Assembly: GCA_964416905.1 (NCBI GenBank)
Contig: CAYQFL010000008.1
Coordinates: 1-29,241 of the forward strand
Origin: JASKKU01 sp964416905
Lineage (GTDB): Archaea > Nanobdellota > Nanobdellia > Woesearchaeales > JASKKU01
Direction of reading: 5' to 3'
DNA length: 29,241 nucleotides
Both the position numbers and the translations under genes were made by a program. The notes beneath the pieces were generated by a model. That model had not been told where the DNA came from. It saw nothing but the letters and a program-made list of their open reading frames with translations, and did not search any database. Of this stretch, positions 22,912-29,241 are shown in pieces; the first letter of the stretch is position 1; every line of letters starts with the position of its first letter.

Positions 22912-23946
22912 TTTAACATTTCTTTGGCTAACTTTTAGAAAGATATCTATGGATTTAGTAAATAAGCCTAGAACAATTGGCCCAATAAAGATACCAATAA
23001 AACCAAACCTCATAAGCCCGCCAATTGCTCCAATTAAAACAATAAGTGGATGAACCTTAATTCTTGAACTTATAAAGAAAGGTCTTATCACTCCATCAAT
23101 ATTAGCAACAACGATAGCGCCCCACAAAAGTATAAAGATACCATAAAATATCAAGCTTGTATCGTTTACTAGAATCCCTTGATAAATTCTAAAAAACGAC
23201 AAAGGACCCCAAATCAAACCAGTACCTACCATAGGAATCAATGCTGAAACTGCCATTAATGAACCCCAAATGATTGGAGAAGTATTTGTAACTCCAAAAA
23301 TCTTTGAAGCAATGAATATACCTAAACCGCCAACAAGTCCTTGGACAATAGCCACCATGATTTGACCATAAACAATTCCGTAGGTTATCCCCCAGATTTC
23401 TTTAAGGAGAAAATCGTAATGTTTCTTCTTGATTAATTTCAGGTTAGATATGGCTTCTATGCCTTTAACTCCGTCAATTAAAAGAAAGAATGTGAGAGCT
23501 AAAATAATGATATAGTTAAACAACAAGCTTGGGATGGATGCAACAAAATCAGTAATCTTAGTGAAAATTAAGCTCTTTATTGATTCAGAGCTCTGTATAA
23601 ATTGATCATAAAAAGGTAATCTCTCTAATGATGAAAAATTCATATAATTGCTCAATTCAAAATCTTGTGAATAAAATAATCTGTAGGCTTCACCAACTAA
23701 AGATTTACCGATAAAGAAGATTAATAAGAAAGTTATTAGTACAAGGAACACCAAGATAATTAGCGATGACAACCATTTAATCTTTATCTTATTATTTATC
23801 CAGGAATAAATTGGATAAACTATTATTGTCAAAATAATTGCCGATAGAATCTGTTTAAGTATTGGAGAGATGATTATCAAAGAGAAAACAAACAATATCA
23901 AGCCTAAAAGCAGGATATTAACATCTTTAGATAGTTTAAAAGCCAT
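22906..23946 (-). CDS. AI-2E family (PerM/UPF0118) membrane protein
   Basis: Polytopic membrane protein of the AI-2E transporter family, 346 residues, with about 7-8 hydrophobic helices. Two N-terminal helices (ILLLGLILFVFSLIIISPIL and the next) are followed by one near 57-78, then a long amphipathic region (about 80-130). The C-terminal group includes IILALTFFLLIDGVKGI, the conserved GIVYGQIMVAIVQGLVGGLG, and the terminal IGGLMRFGFIGIFIGPIVLG. The substrate is unknown; members have been linked to signal export or ion exchange. It is the first gene of an operon with AMP phosphorylase and a lipoprotein, and its ATG is 28 nt from a TATA box. Confidence 0.88.
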   Translation of the reverse strand: MAFKLSKDVNILLLGLILFVFSLIIISPILKQILSAIILTIIVYPIYSWINNKIKIKWLSSLIILVFLVLITFLLIFFIGKSLVGEAYRLFYSQDFELSNYMNFSSLERLPFYDQFIQSSESIKSLIFTKITDFVASIPSLLFNYIIILALTFFLLIDGVKGIEAISNLKLIKKKHYDFLLKEIWGITYGIVYGQIMVAIVQGLVGGLGIFIASKIFGVTNTSPIIWGSLMAVSALIPMVGTGLIWGPLSFFRIYQGILVNDTSLIFYGIFILLWGAIVVANIDGVIRPFFISSRIKVHPLIVLIGAIGGLMRFGFIGIFIGPIVLGLFTKSIDIFLKVSQRNVKG

Positions 23947-23969
23947 TGCTCTAAAAAGGAGTTGAGGAG

Positions 23970-23977
23970 TTTATAAA
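23970..23977 (-). promoter_or_regulatory. TATA box of the AI-2E protein operon
   Basis: TTTATAAA on the minus strand is centred about 28 nt before ATG 23946. It lies in the 137-nt divergent gap with the beta-helix gene. Confidence 0.55.
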
Positions 23978-24048
23978 TTTTTTTCATTATTTCCCTGATA
24001 AAAAAGTGTTCTCAAAAAATACCATTCTTAAAAACAATCTGGGTAAAA

Positions 24049-24056
24049 TTTTTAAA
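24049..24056 (+). promoter_or_regulatory. TATA box of the beta-helix protein gene
   Basis: TTTTTAAA follows a GGGTAAAA BRE-like stretch and is centred about 30 nt before ATG 24084, so the leader would be only a few bases. Confidence 0.5.
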
Positions 24057-24083
24057 GACAATTGCTTCTAAAAAGTATATTCA

Positions 24084-25442
24084 ATGAATAAGGTTATGCA
24101 TATTAACAAAAAAGTACTAATTTATGTTGTTGGCTTTACATTACTGTTTCTTTTAATTAATTTAAACCAGGTTTTTGCTTCAGATTATGATTCGGTGCAT
24201 TACATTAACAAATGTATGAAAATTACTGAGCCAGGAAAGTATATCATTAATGAAAGTTTATCTGTTGACCCTAAAGAAAAAATATGCCTGGAGATAAATG
24301 CTAGCAATGTTGAAATTGACGGAAGAATGAATAAAATCTTCGGTTTTTTTGAGCTAGGTTCAAAAGCAATATTAATTAGCGGGAATAATACTAATATTTT
24401 AAGCGATATAAAGATTAAGAATCTTATTATTGATGGAGGATATGCAGGTATTAAATTAAAGTATACAAAAAATATTCAAATTGAAGCGGTCTTTTTCAAA
24501 AACCCGTTAGAAGGACTAATTATTGAGGATTCTTCAAAAGTTTTTCTACGAAATTCGCGAATTAACGCGAAACAAAGAGCGTTAATTGGCACAGATTCAA
24601 TTAGTTTAGAAATACAAAATAACATTTTTAGCTCAGAGTATAGTCATTGCATAGATTTGAAGGAAAGTTATTATCCCTTAATTCGAGAGAATAAGTTTCT
24701 TTATTGTAAAGGTTCTGCAATCAGGTTAGAAAAAATAGCTTGGTTAAATGTTTATGAAAATTCAATAAAAAACTCTGGTAAGGGCATTGAAGTAATTAAT
24801 AGTTCTAGCCCAGTAATTGAGTTAAATTATGTTGAGAATAGCACACAGCATAGCATATCTATTCTTCATTCATCAAATGCAAAGATTAACAACAACAATC
24901 TAAACATTTCCCAAGTAGGCGTTTTTGCTCAATACTCGCAACAAATATTTGCTAATAGTAATACAATTAATGAAGTTGATGTTGGTTTTCTCATAGACCA
25001 TTGTTTAAATGTCACTATAAAAAATTCTAAAGTAAACAACATGTCTAAAAACCTATTTTTAGTTAAACAAAGCAGAGATTTACTCTTAGATTATGGCAAC
25101 ATAAAAGGAAGCAAGAGTTTAATTGAAGACTCCAACGTTTCGGTAAGTTTAAAACAAGAATTAATTGAAAACAACATCATCTACAAAGATAATGCAACTG
25201 TGACTTTTTTAGTTATAAATGAATCTAAAGTGATAAAAACAGAGAATATTGATACCTTACTAGTTGATAAAGAGAACATATCAATTCAACCAAAAAAAAC
25301 TGAAAAAGAAAGCTTACTTGAAAAGATTTCTGTTAAGCATGCGGTTATTCTAATGATAGTTATCTTAATTCTCGTTTTGATTTACTCGGAAATAAAGTTA
25401 TTGAATGAAAAACAGTACCGGCGAAAAAGAAAACGAAAGTAA
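24084..25442 (+). CDS. Membrane-anchored right-handed beta-helix surface protein (NosD-like)
   Basis: The product is 452 residues. An N-terminal signal segment is visible (VLIYVVGFTLLFLLINLN, ending VFAS). The region from about 60 to 350 has short repeating beta strands typical of parallel beta-helix (NosD/pectate-lyase-like) proteins: IKNLIIDGGYAGIKLKYTKN, IEAVFFKNPLEGLIIEDSSK, VFLRNSRINAKQRALIGTD, and so on in coils of about 22-25 residues. A C-terminal helix (AVILMIVILILVLIYSEI) followed by RRKRKRK predicts anchoring with a cytoplasmic basic tail. The substrate is unknown; a carbohydrate ligand is typical for the fold but unproven here. It has scattered sequons. An alternative start is ATG 24096. 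Confidence 0.82.
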   Translation: MNKVMHINKKVLIYVVGFTLLFLLINLNQVFASDYDSVHYINKCMKITEPGKYIINESLSVDPKEKICLEINASNVEIDGRMNKIFGFFELGSKAILISGNNTNILSDIKIKNLIIDGGYAGIKLKYTKNIQIEAVFFKNPLEGLIIEDSSKVFLRNSRINAKQRALIGTDSISLEIQNNIFSSEYSHCIDLKESYYPLIRENKFLYCKGSAIRLEKIAWLNVYENSIKNSGKGIEVINSSSPVIELNYVENSTQHSISILHSSNAKINNNNLNISQVGVFAQYSQQIFANSNTINEVDVGFLIDHCLNVTIKNSKVNNMSKNLFLVKQSRDLLLDYGNIKGSKSLIEDSNVSVSLKQELIENNIIYKDNATVTFLVINESKVIKTENIDTLLVDKENISIQPKKTEKESLLEKISVKHAVILMIVILILVLIYSEIKLLNEKQYRRKRKRK

Positions 25443-25463
25443 AGCATCTAAAAATAAAAACCA

Positions 25464-25814
25464 TCATTTCTTATCCTTTTTTTTGGGTTTCTCATAATTG
25501 TTTAATGCTAGGTTCTGGACAAGCAAGCTCAGTTTTCTCTCAAGCTCTGTGATTTTTAGGTTGGTTTTTACAAGCGCAAATAAGAGGAAGATGATTGCTA
25601 AATAGACCACAGCATCTGAACCTCGACCAACACCTAGCAGCCTTGATAAAAATATTGTCAATTCTGGGAAGAGGCTCACAAAAATTATTACAAAAGAGGT
25701 TAACATCAAGGTAATTAAAAAACCTTTAGTGACCTTCTTATAGGAATACAATAATCTAGATATGAAAATCAATGCAATTCCAATAAACAGCAAAAATATC
25801 TGAAACAGGTTCAT
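25464..25814 (-). CDS. DUF2304 family small membrane protein
   Basis: The product is 116 residues from ATG 25814 (MNLFQIFLLFIGIALIFIS), chosen because GGTGAT lies 4 nt upstream and overlaps the glycosyltransferase stop. Three hydrophobic helices are visible: the first at the N-terminus, one in GFLITLMLTSFVIIFVSLFP, and one in VVYLAIIFLLFALVKTN. A charged coiled segment (KITELERKLSLLVQNLAL) and a lysine tail follow. DUF2304 proteins are found next to GT2 glycosyltransferases and are thought to act with them at the membrane; that pairing holds here. Confidence 0.82.
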   Translation of the reverse strand: MNLFQIFLLFIGIALIFISRLLYSYKKVTKGFLITLMLTSFVIIFVSLFPELTIFLSRLLGVGRGSDAVVYLAIIFLLFALVKTNLKITELERKLSLLVQNLALNNYEKPKKKDKK

Positions 25815-25818
25815 TTTA

Positions 25819-26511
25819 TCACCAATCAAACAATTTCTTAATTATAACTGTTAAGGCAATCTTAAAGGCATTAAAGGTAGATTGACCTTTCTTTAACGAA
25901 TGTTCTGTATAACGTATCCTGACAGGAACTTCAACATACTTTAGTTTATTTTTTGATATTTCATCAAGGATTTCTGAAGCATGAGCCATACCATTAATTG
26001 TGATTTTAATTTTCTTTGCAGCTTTTGGAGATAAAGCTCTTAACCCGTTATGAGTATCACTAATCTTTATTCCTGAAACCATTCTTGTAAAAACAACACC
26101 AAGTTTTAAGAAGAGCTTTCTTGAGAAAGGGATGTTCTCAACAACGGCACCTTTACAGAATCTTGAGCCTAAAGCAACATCTACTTTTCCAGAAAGCACA
26201 GGTTTAATTAATTTATGGATATCTGAAGCTTGATGCTGACCGTCAGCGTCAAAAGTGACAATAACATCAGGATCTTGAGTTAAAGCAAAAGCTATTCCAG
26301 TTCTAAGAGCAGCGCCTTGACCAAGGTTAACTAAATGCTTCAAAACAAAAACATTGTTCTGTAAAGCTAGTGAATATGTGTTATCTGAAGAACCATCATC
26401 CACAATCACGATGTTATCAAAACCTTCTTGTTTAAGTTCTAAGATAACTTTTGCCAAGGTTTTTTCTTCATTATATGCCGGGATAACAATGAAAACTTTT
26501 GGCTTGTTCAT
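25819..26511 (-). CDS. GT2 family glycosyltransferase (dolichol-phosphate sugar synthase-like)
   Basis: Family 2 glycosyltransferase, 230 residues, likely moving a sugar from a nucleotide donor to a lipid phosphate. GT-A motifs: VFIVIPAYNEEKTLAKVI (7-24), IVIVDDGSSDNT (about 34-45), VTFDADGQHQ (85-94) with the metal-binding DAD, and DTHNGLRALSPKAAKK further on. Of the DPM1/GtrB type, but without C-terminal membrane helices; the next gene (DUF2304) may supply the membrane part. Such enzymes feed protein N-glycosylation or surface glycans. ATG 26511 is 2 nt after the small zinc protein. Confidence 0.9.
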   Translation of the reverse strand: MNKPKVFIVIPAYNEEKTLAKVILELKQEGFDNIVIVDDGSSDNTYSLALQNNVFVLKHLVNLGQGAALRTGIAFALTQDPDVIVTFDADGQHQASDIHKLIKPVLSGKVDVALGSRFCKGAVVENIPFSRKLFLKLGVVFTRMVSGIKISDTHNGLRALSPKAAKKIKITINGMAHASEILDEISKNKLKYVEVPVRIRYTEHSLKKGQSTFNAFKIALTVIIKKLFDW

Positions 26512-26513
26512 TT

Positions 26514-26687
26514 TTATTTACTCTTTATTTCCTCAAGCATTTTTGATTTATCATTATTAAAGGCTGATTGACAGTTTGAACACACATAGTGTAGTTTACC
26601 GTTCTCATCTCTTACAACTGTGCCTAAGATTTTACCTAAAAAAGTCTTCTCGATTTTCTTGTTGCATATTTCACAAGTTAATGCCAT
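26514..26687 (-). CDS. Small zinc-binding protein of unknown function
   Basis: The product is 57 residues from ATG 26687 (MALTCEICNKKIEKTFL). Two CXXC knuckles (CEIC at 5-8 and CSNC at 36-39) predict one structural zinc site. The middle has GKILGTVVRDENGKLHYV and the tail is lysine-rich and helical. I recognise no characterised family. It lies 20 nt after Kae1 and 2 nt before the glycosyltransferase gene, so it is cotranscribed with both. An upstream TTG (26696) is part of the TTGAT ribosome-binding element. Confidence 0.75.
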   Translation of the reverse strand: MALTCEICNKKIEKTFLGKILGTVVRDENGKLHYVCSNCQSAFNNDKSKMLEEIKSK

Positions 26688-26707
26688 TTTTATCAACTAC
26701 CTTTAAA

Positions 26708-27676
26708 TTAAACATAAACCTCATCAGTTCGCCAGTAAGGTTTTATAGCGCTATCTTCTATAGCTAAGCGTTCTCCTTTTTTATAATTTACTAAGCCAAG
26801 CCAAGCAATCATAGCACCATTATCTACATTAAACTCGTTTGGCAGAACATAACATTTAGCATTCCTGCCTTCAGCCATCTTTTTAGCCATCTCTTGAAGC
26901 CTTTGATTACAAGCAACTCCGCCACCTAACAAAAGTTCATCTTTATTAGTGTGAGCCATAGCTCTCTCAGTTGCTTCTAAAATCATCGCGAACACGGTTT
27001 CCTGGAGAGAGTAACAAAGGTCTTCTAGAGGATATTTGTTAAGCTTTGATTTCAGATTGGTTAATATGCCTCCCAAAGATATGTCCATCCCTTTAATAAC
27101 ATAAGGCAATTCAATATAGTTCTTGCCTTTCCTAGCCAGTTTATCTATTTCTGGACCGCCCGGGAAACCTATGCCTGCTTCCCTAGCAAAAGTGTCTAAA
27201 AAATTACCCAAGCCCATATCTAACGTTTCTCCAAAAATCCTGTACTTACCAGCTTCATAAGCGATAATCTGTGTGTTTGCGCCAGAAACATACAATAAAA
27301 CAGGGTCCTTAGCTTCTGTCAACATTTTGCCGATTTCTAAATGAGCTATACAATGGTTAACCCCTACTAAAGGTTTGTTTAACAAAAGTGCTAGAGTTCT
27401 AGCAAAAACTGCGCCAACTCTTAAAGCATGGCCCATGCCCGGGCCTTGAGAAAAAGATATAACATCAATGTCTTTTGGAGATAAAGAGGCTTTTTCTAAA
27501 GCTCTCTTGAAAACATCCTTGAAAACAGAAATATGGTGGTTGGCTAATTCATTAGGGATTAATCCACCTTCAGGATTCTTGTAAGCGTCTCTTACGTTAG
27601 CCAAAACCTGCTTTTTATCATTAACAATGCCAATTCCAAAAGTATGGGCTGTGCTTTCTATGCCTAAGCTTATCAT
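26708..27676 (-). CDS. kae1: tRNA N6-threonylcarbamoyladenosine transferase Kae1
   Basis: Catalytic KEOPS subunit that transfers threonylcarbamoyl to A37 of ANN-reading tRNAs. The product is 322 residues and is not fused to the Bud32 kinase, which some archaea have. Motifs: LGIESTAHTFGIGIV at the N-terminus, the metal site HCIAH (H108 and H112), YVSGANTQIIAYEAGKYRI, GETLDMGLGNFLDTFARE, GGGVACNQRLQEM and VDNGAMIAWLG. The ATG is 27 nt from a TATA box, so the mRNA is probably leaderless. It leads an operon with a zinc protein and glycosylation genes. Confidence 0.96.
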   Translation of the reverse strand: MISLGIESTAHTFGIGIVNDKKQVLANVRDAYKNPEGGLIPNELANHHISVFKDVFKRALEKASLSPKDIDVISFSQGPGMGHALRVGAVFARTLALLLNKPLVGVNHCIAHLEIGKMLTEAKDPVLLYVSGANTQIIAYEAGKYRIFGETLDMGLGNFLDTFAREAGIGFPGGPEIDKLARKGKNYIELPYVIKGMDISLGGILTNLKSKLNKYPLEDLCYSLQETVFAMILEATERAMAHTNKDELLLGGGVACNQRLQEMAKKMAEGRNAKCYVLPNEFNVDNGAMIAWLGLVNYKKGERLAIEDSAIKPYWRTDEVYV

Positions 27677-27697
27677 TTGAATAGGTTAAGAAAAGGA

Positions 27698-27707
27698 TTA
27701 TTTAAAA
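27698..27707 (-). promoter_or_regulatory. TATA box of the kae1 operon
   Basis: TTTTAAATAA on the minus strand is centred about 27 nt before ATG 27676. It lies in the divergent gap with pelota. Confidence 0.5.
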
Positions 27708-27746
27708 GGTTTTTTAAAGATGTTTTATTTGTTAAAGTTTGGCAAA

Positions 27747-27757
27747 CTTATAAAAAG
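27747..27757 (+). promoter_or_regulatory. TATA box of pelota
   Basis: CTTATAAAAAG predicts a transcription start near 27776-27779, only 7-10 nt before ATG 27786. Codons upstream of 27786 would therefore not be on the mRNA. Confidence 0.55.
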
Positions 27758-27785
27758 AATAAATCATCTCAAAGAATATTCAAAA

Positions 27786-28808
27786 ATGAAAGTCTTAAAA
27801 GAAGATTACAAGAACAAAGAATTCCAGTTTATTATAGATAATGATGATGATTTGTGGAATCTTTACTTAATGATAGATAAAAGCGACCTCGTTTCAGGAA
27901 TTGCATATAGAAAAATAAACATAAACAATACTAATGAGGTTAAAAAAATCAGGGTATTTACAACAATTGAAGTAGAGAAAACTGAGTATAAAGGTAACCA
28001 ATTAAAAGTGCTTGGGAAAACTGTTGTTGAGCATGAAGAGATTCCAAAAAATTCTTACCAGTCAATAAACTTAGAACCTGGAGACCAGTTTAAACTCCAA
28101 AAAAAAGAGATAAACAGATATTTTAGGGAGAAACTTGAAGAAAGCAAAAAGCCAAAGTATATGTTTTTGATAGCATTATTTGACAGGAACGAGTGGTTGT
28201 TCGCTGAAGCTACAAATTCGTCAGTAAGAGAATTATCAAGAAAAAGTATGCCTTCTTCCAAAAGAATTGGTGAAGACAAAGAATATTATTCTGAGTTTGT
28301 TAAGGAATTGAAATCCTTCTTAGATAATCGTGAATATAGTAGCATCATTATAGGCTCTCCGTTCATATTTAGAAACAAACTTCAACAGGCATTAAGCAAA
28401 GATTTTCAAGGCAAGATTGTTTTCACGAGCGTTAACTCAGTTAACGAATCTGGTATAAAAGAAGTTTTAACAAGTGATGAAATCAAACAGGAGATGTCCA
28501 AACTAAAAATATCTAAAGATTCTCAAAAGATAAATGAGTTGTTGCAAAAGATTTCGAAAAACGACAAAGTTTGCTATGGCTTTAACGAGGTTAAGAAAGC
28601 TGTTAATTTAGGTGCAGTTGAGGAGTTAATAGTTAGCGAGAAAAAGATTATTGAACTAAAAAATGAGGATAACTTTGAAGAACTTTCCGATATTATGAAT
28701 CTTACTGAGAAAATGGGCGGACAAATAACCATTATTAGCTCAGAGGCTTCTAAGCAGTTAGATGCTATTGGTGGTTTAGCAGCGTTCTTAAGATATCAGG
28801 TTTCCTAG
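27786..28808 (+). CDS. pelA: Ribosome rescue factor Pelota (Dom34)
   Basis: Archaeal Pelota releases stalled ribosomes together with aEF1A and ABCE1. The product is 340 residues from ATG 27786 (MKVLKEDYKNKEFQFIIDN); an upstream in-frame ATG at 27720 is rejected because it lies before the TATA box. Three domains: the Sm-like N domain (about 1-120, with DDLWNLYLMIDKSDLVSG), the central domain (about 125-240, with NSSVRELSRKSMPSSKR and IIIGSPFIFRNKL), and the eRF1-like C domain (YGFNEVKKAVNLGAVEELIV, ending SEASKQLDAIGGLAAFLRY). No GGQ motif is present, as expected. The length is standard. Confidence 0.95.
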   Translation: MKVLKEDYKNKEFQFIIDNDDDLWNLYLMIDKSDLVSGIAYRKININNTNEVKKIRVFTTIEVEKTEYKGNQLKVLGKTVVEHEEIPKNSYQSINLEPGDQFKLQKKEINRYFREKLEESKKPKYMFLIALFDRNEWLFAEATNSSVRELSRKSMPSSKRIGEDKEYYSEFVKELKSFLDNREYSSIIIGSPFIFRNKLQQALSKDFQGKIVFTSVNSVNESGIKEVLTSDEIKQEMSKLKISKDSQKINELLQKISKNDKVCYGFNEVKKAVNLGAVEELIVSEKKIIELKNEDNFEELSDIMNLTEKMGGQITIISSEASKQLDAIGGLAAFLRYQVS

Positions 28809-28827
28809 AAATAAAAATGTTATTTCT
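28807..28827. terminator. Symmetrical hairpin between convergent genes
   Basis: AGAAATAA and TTATTTCT form an 8-bp perfect inverted repeat around AAATG. It includes the stop codons of both pelota and the zinc-ribbon gene. AT-rich stems are weak and archaea mostly use oligo-U termination, so a bidirectional terminator role is only possible. Confidence 0.3.
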
Positions 28828-29215
28828 TCTTTGATTTGTTCTTCATAAGAGAATCAAAGCTCTGCTTTAAATCAATATAATATTTTCCTTCGGCGACTTT
28901 GTATATTAGAGGCGAACCTTTAAACAAATTAACTAAATCAATCAGGTATTTGCCTTCTTTGTCTACTCTAACAGTTTCTAAATCTAGAACAACCGGTTTA
29001 TCTCTATCAACTTCTTCGCCAACTAAATCCAGGATGTCTTCCTCAATCTTCTTGATTTCGTCAGCGGTAAGCTTTTTCCTCAGGGTTCTTAGTTCCTCTA
29101 AACGTTCTTTCCTAATATAGAAAAACAGCTTTGAACCGCAATGGGAACAACCTTCTAGAATTTCTTTAGCATTATCTTCATAAATTGCTCCACAGTGAAC
29201 ACATTGATGAGGCAT
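28820..29215 (-). CDS. Archaeal zinc-ribbon protein (DUF2072-like)
   Basis: The product is 131 residues. The N-terminus is a clear zinc ribbon: MPHQCVHCGAIYED (C5, C8) and EGCSHCGSK (C23, C26), followed by LFFYIRKERLEELRTLRKK. A helical, acidic middle leads to a small beta-rich end (PVVLDLETVRVDKEGKYLID and VAEGKYYIDLKQSFDSL). It resembles the conserved archaeal zinc-ribbon family I recall as DUF2072 (also named OapC/ArvC type in some databases). Function is unknown; an RNA-related role has been suggested for such names but I cannot show it here. The upstream region is cut by the window edge. Confidence 0.75.
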   Translation of the reverse strand: MPHQCVHCGAIYEDNAKEILEGCSHCGSKLFFYIRKERLEELRTLRKKLTADEIKKIEEDILDLVGEEVDRDKPVVLDLETVRVDKEGKYLIDLVNLFKGSPLIYKVAEGKYYIDLKQSFDSLMKNKSKKK

Positions 29216-29241
29216 TTTTATCGTTTAATCTAATTTTTCTT

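Noticed and set aside
22902..22919. AMP phosphorylase start at ATG 22919
   Set aside because: The stretch includes the ribosome-binding element GGGTGATC. The GTG at 22901 follows it and gives the N-terminus typical of the family.
27720..27785. 22-residue N-terminal extension of Pelota from ATG 27720
   Set aside because: The TATA box at 27747-27757 lies inside this stretch, so it is unlikely to be on the mRNA. Pelota proteins begin at the MKVLKED-like segment.
1..29241. CRISPR array, insertion sequence or phage genes
   Set aside because: I found no evenly spaced repeats with unique spacers, no transposase or integrase motifs and no terminal inverted repeats. The only repeats are coding low-complexity tracts.

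Overview
This window is an AT-rich archaeal chromosome segment. It holds the S10/spc-type ribosomal protein cluster in its archaeal form (eukaryote-like eS4, eL19 and eL32, with eIF1/SUI1 and RNase P subunit Rpp29 inserted), plus SRP54, Kae1, Pelota, AMP phosphorylase and TATA-box promoters. The compact layout, shortened uL30, large sequon-rich surface protein, DUF2304 plus glycosyltransferase pair and absence of bacterial-type genes suggest a DPANN archaeon (Woesearchaeota/Pacearchaeota-like). That lineage call is inference from gene content; no 16S rRNA is present.

Layout. (1) 1-12280, all minus strand, is one ribosomal-protein operon of 24 genes read from high to low coordinate: uL3, uL4, uL23, uL2, uS19, uL22, uS3, uL29, eIF1, Rpp29, uS17, uL14, uL24, eS4, uL5, uS14, uS8, uL6, eL32, eL19, uL18, uS5, uL30, uL15 (cut by the window edge). 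A TATA box at 12454-12461 predicts a leader of about 150 nt that can be folded by hand into three hairpins. (2) 12542-12731 holds tRNA-Pro(GGG) and tRNA-Arg(CCT), each with its own TATA box. (3) 12804-20549, minus strand, is ThiI, a 1437-residue surface protein with about 120 N-glycosylation sequons, an RNase H-like exonuclease and SRP54, each apparently with its own promoter. (4) 20635-23946, minus strand, is a tight operon: AI-2E-family membrane protein, AMP phosphorylase, lipoprotein. (5) 24084-25442, plus strand, is a membrane-anchored beta-helix protein. (6) 25464-27676, minus strand, is an operon of Kae1, a tiny zinc protein, a GT2 glycosyltransferase and a DUF2304 membrane protein. (7) 27786-28808, plus strand, is Pelota, convergent with a zinc-ribbon protein at 28820-29215.

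Two initiation modes are visible. Genes that begin a transcription unit have a TATA-like box centred 26-30 nt before the start codon and little or no leader. Genes inside operons often carry a Shine-Dalgarno element of the GGTGAT type, which commonly overlaps the upstream stop codon. Because this element contains GTG, several reading frames can be extended upstream by mistake; I moved those starts to the codon just after the element. The long uL3 leader is the exception to the leaderless rule and is the best candidate here for an undescribed regulatory RNA. The second candidate is the giant sequon-array surface protein, possibly linked to the glycosyltransferase genes in the same window. All coordinates and foldings were worked out by eye.
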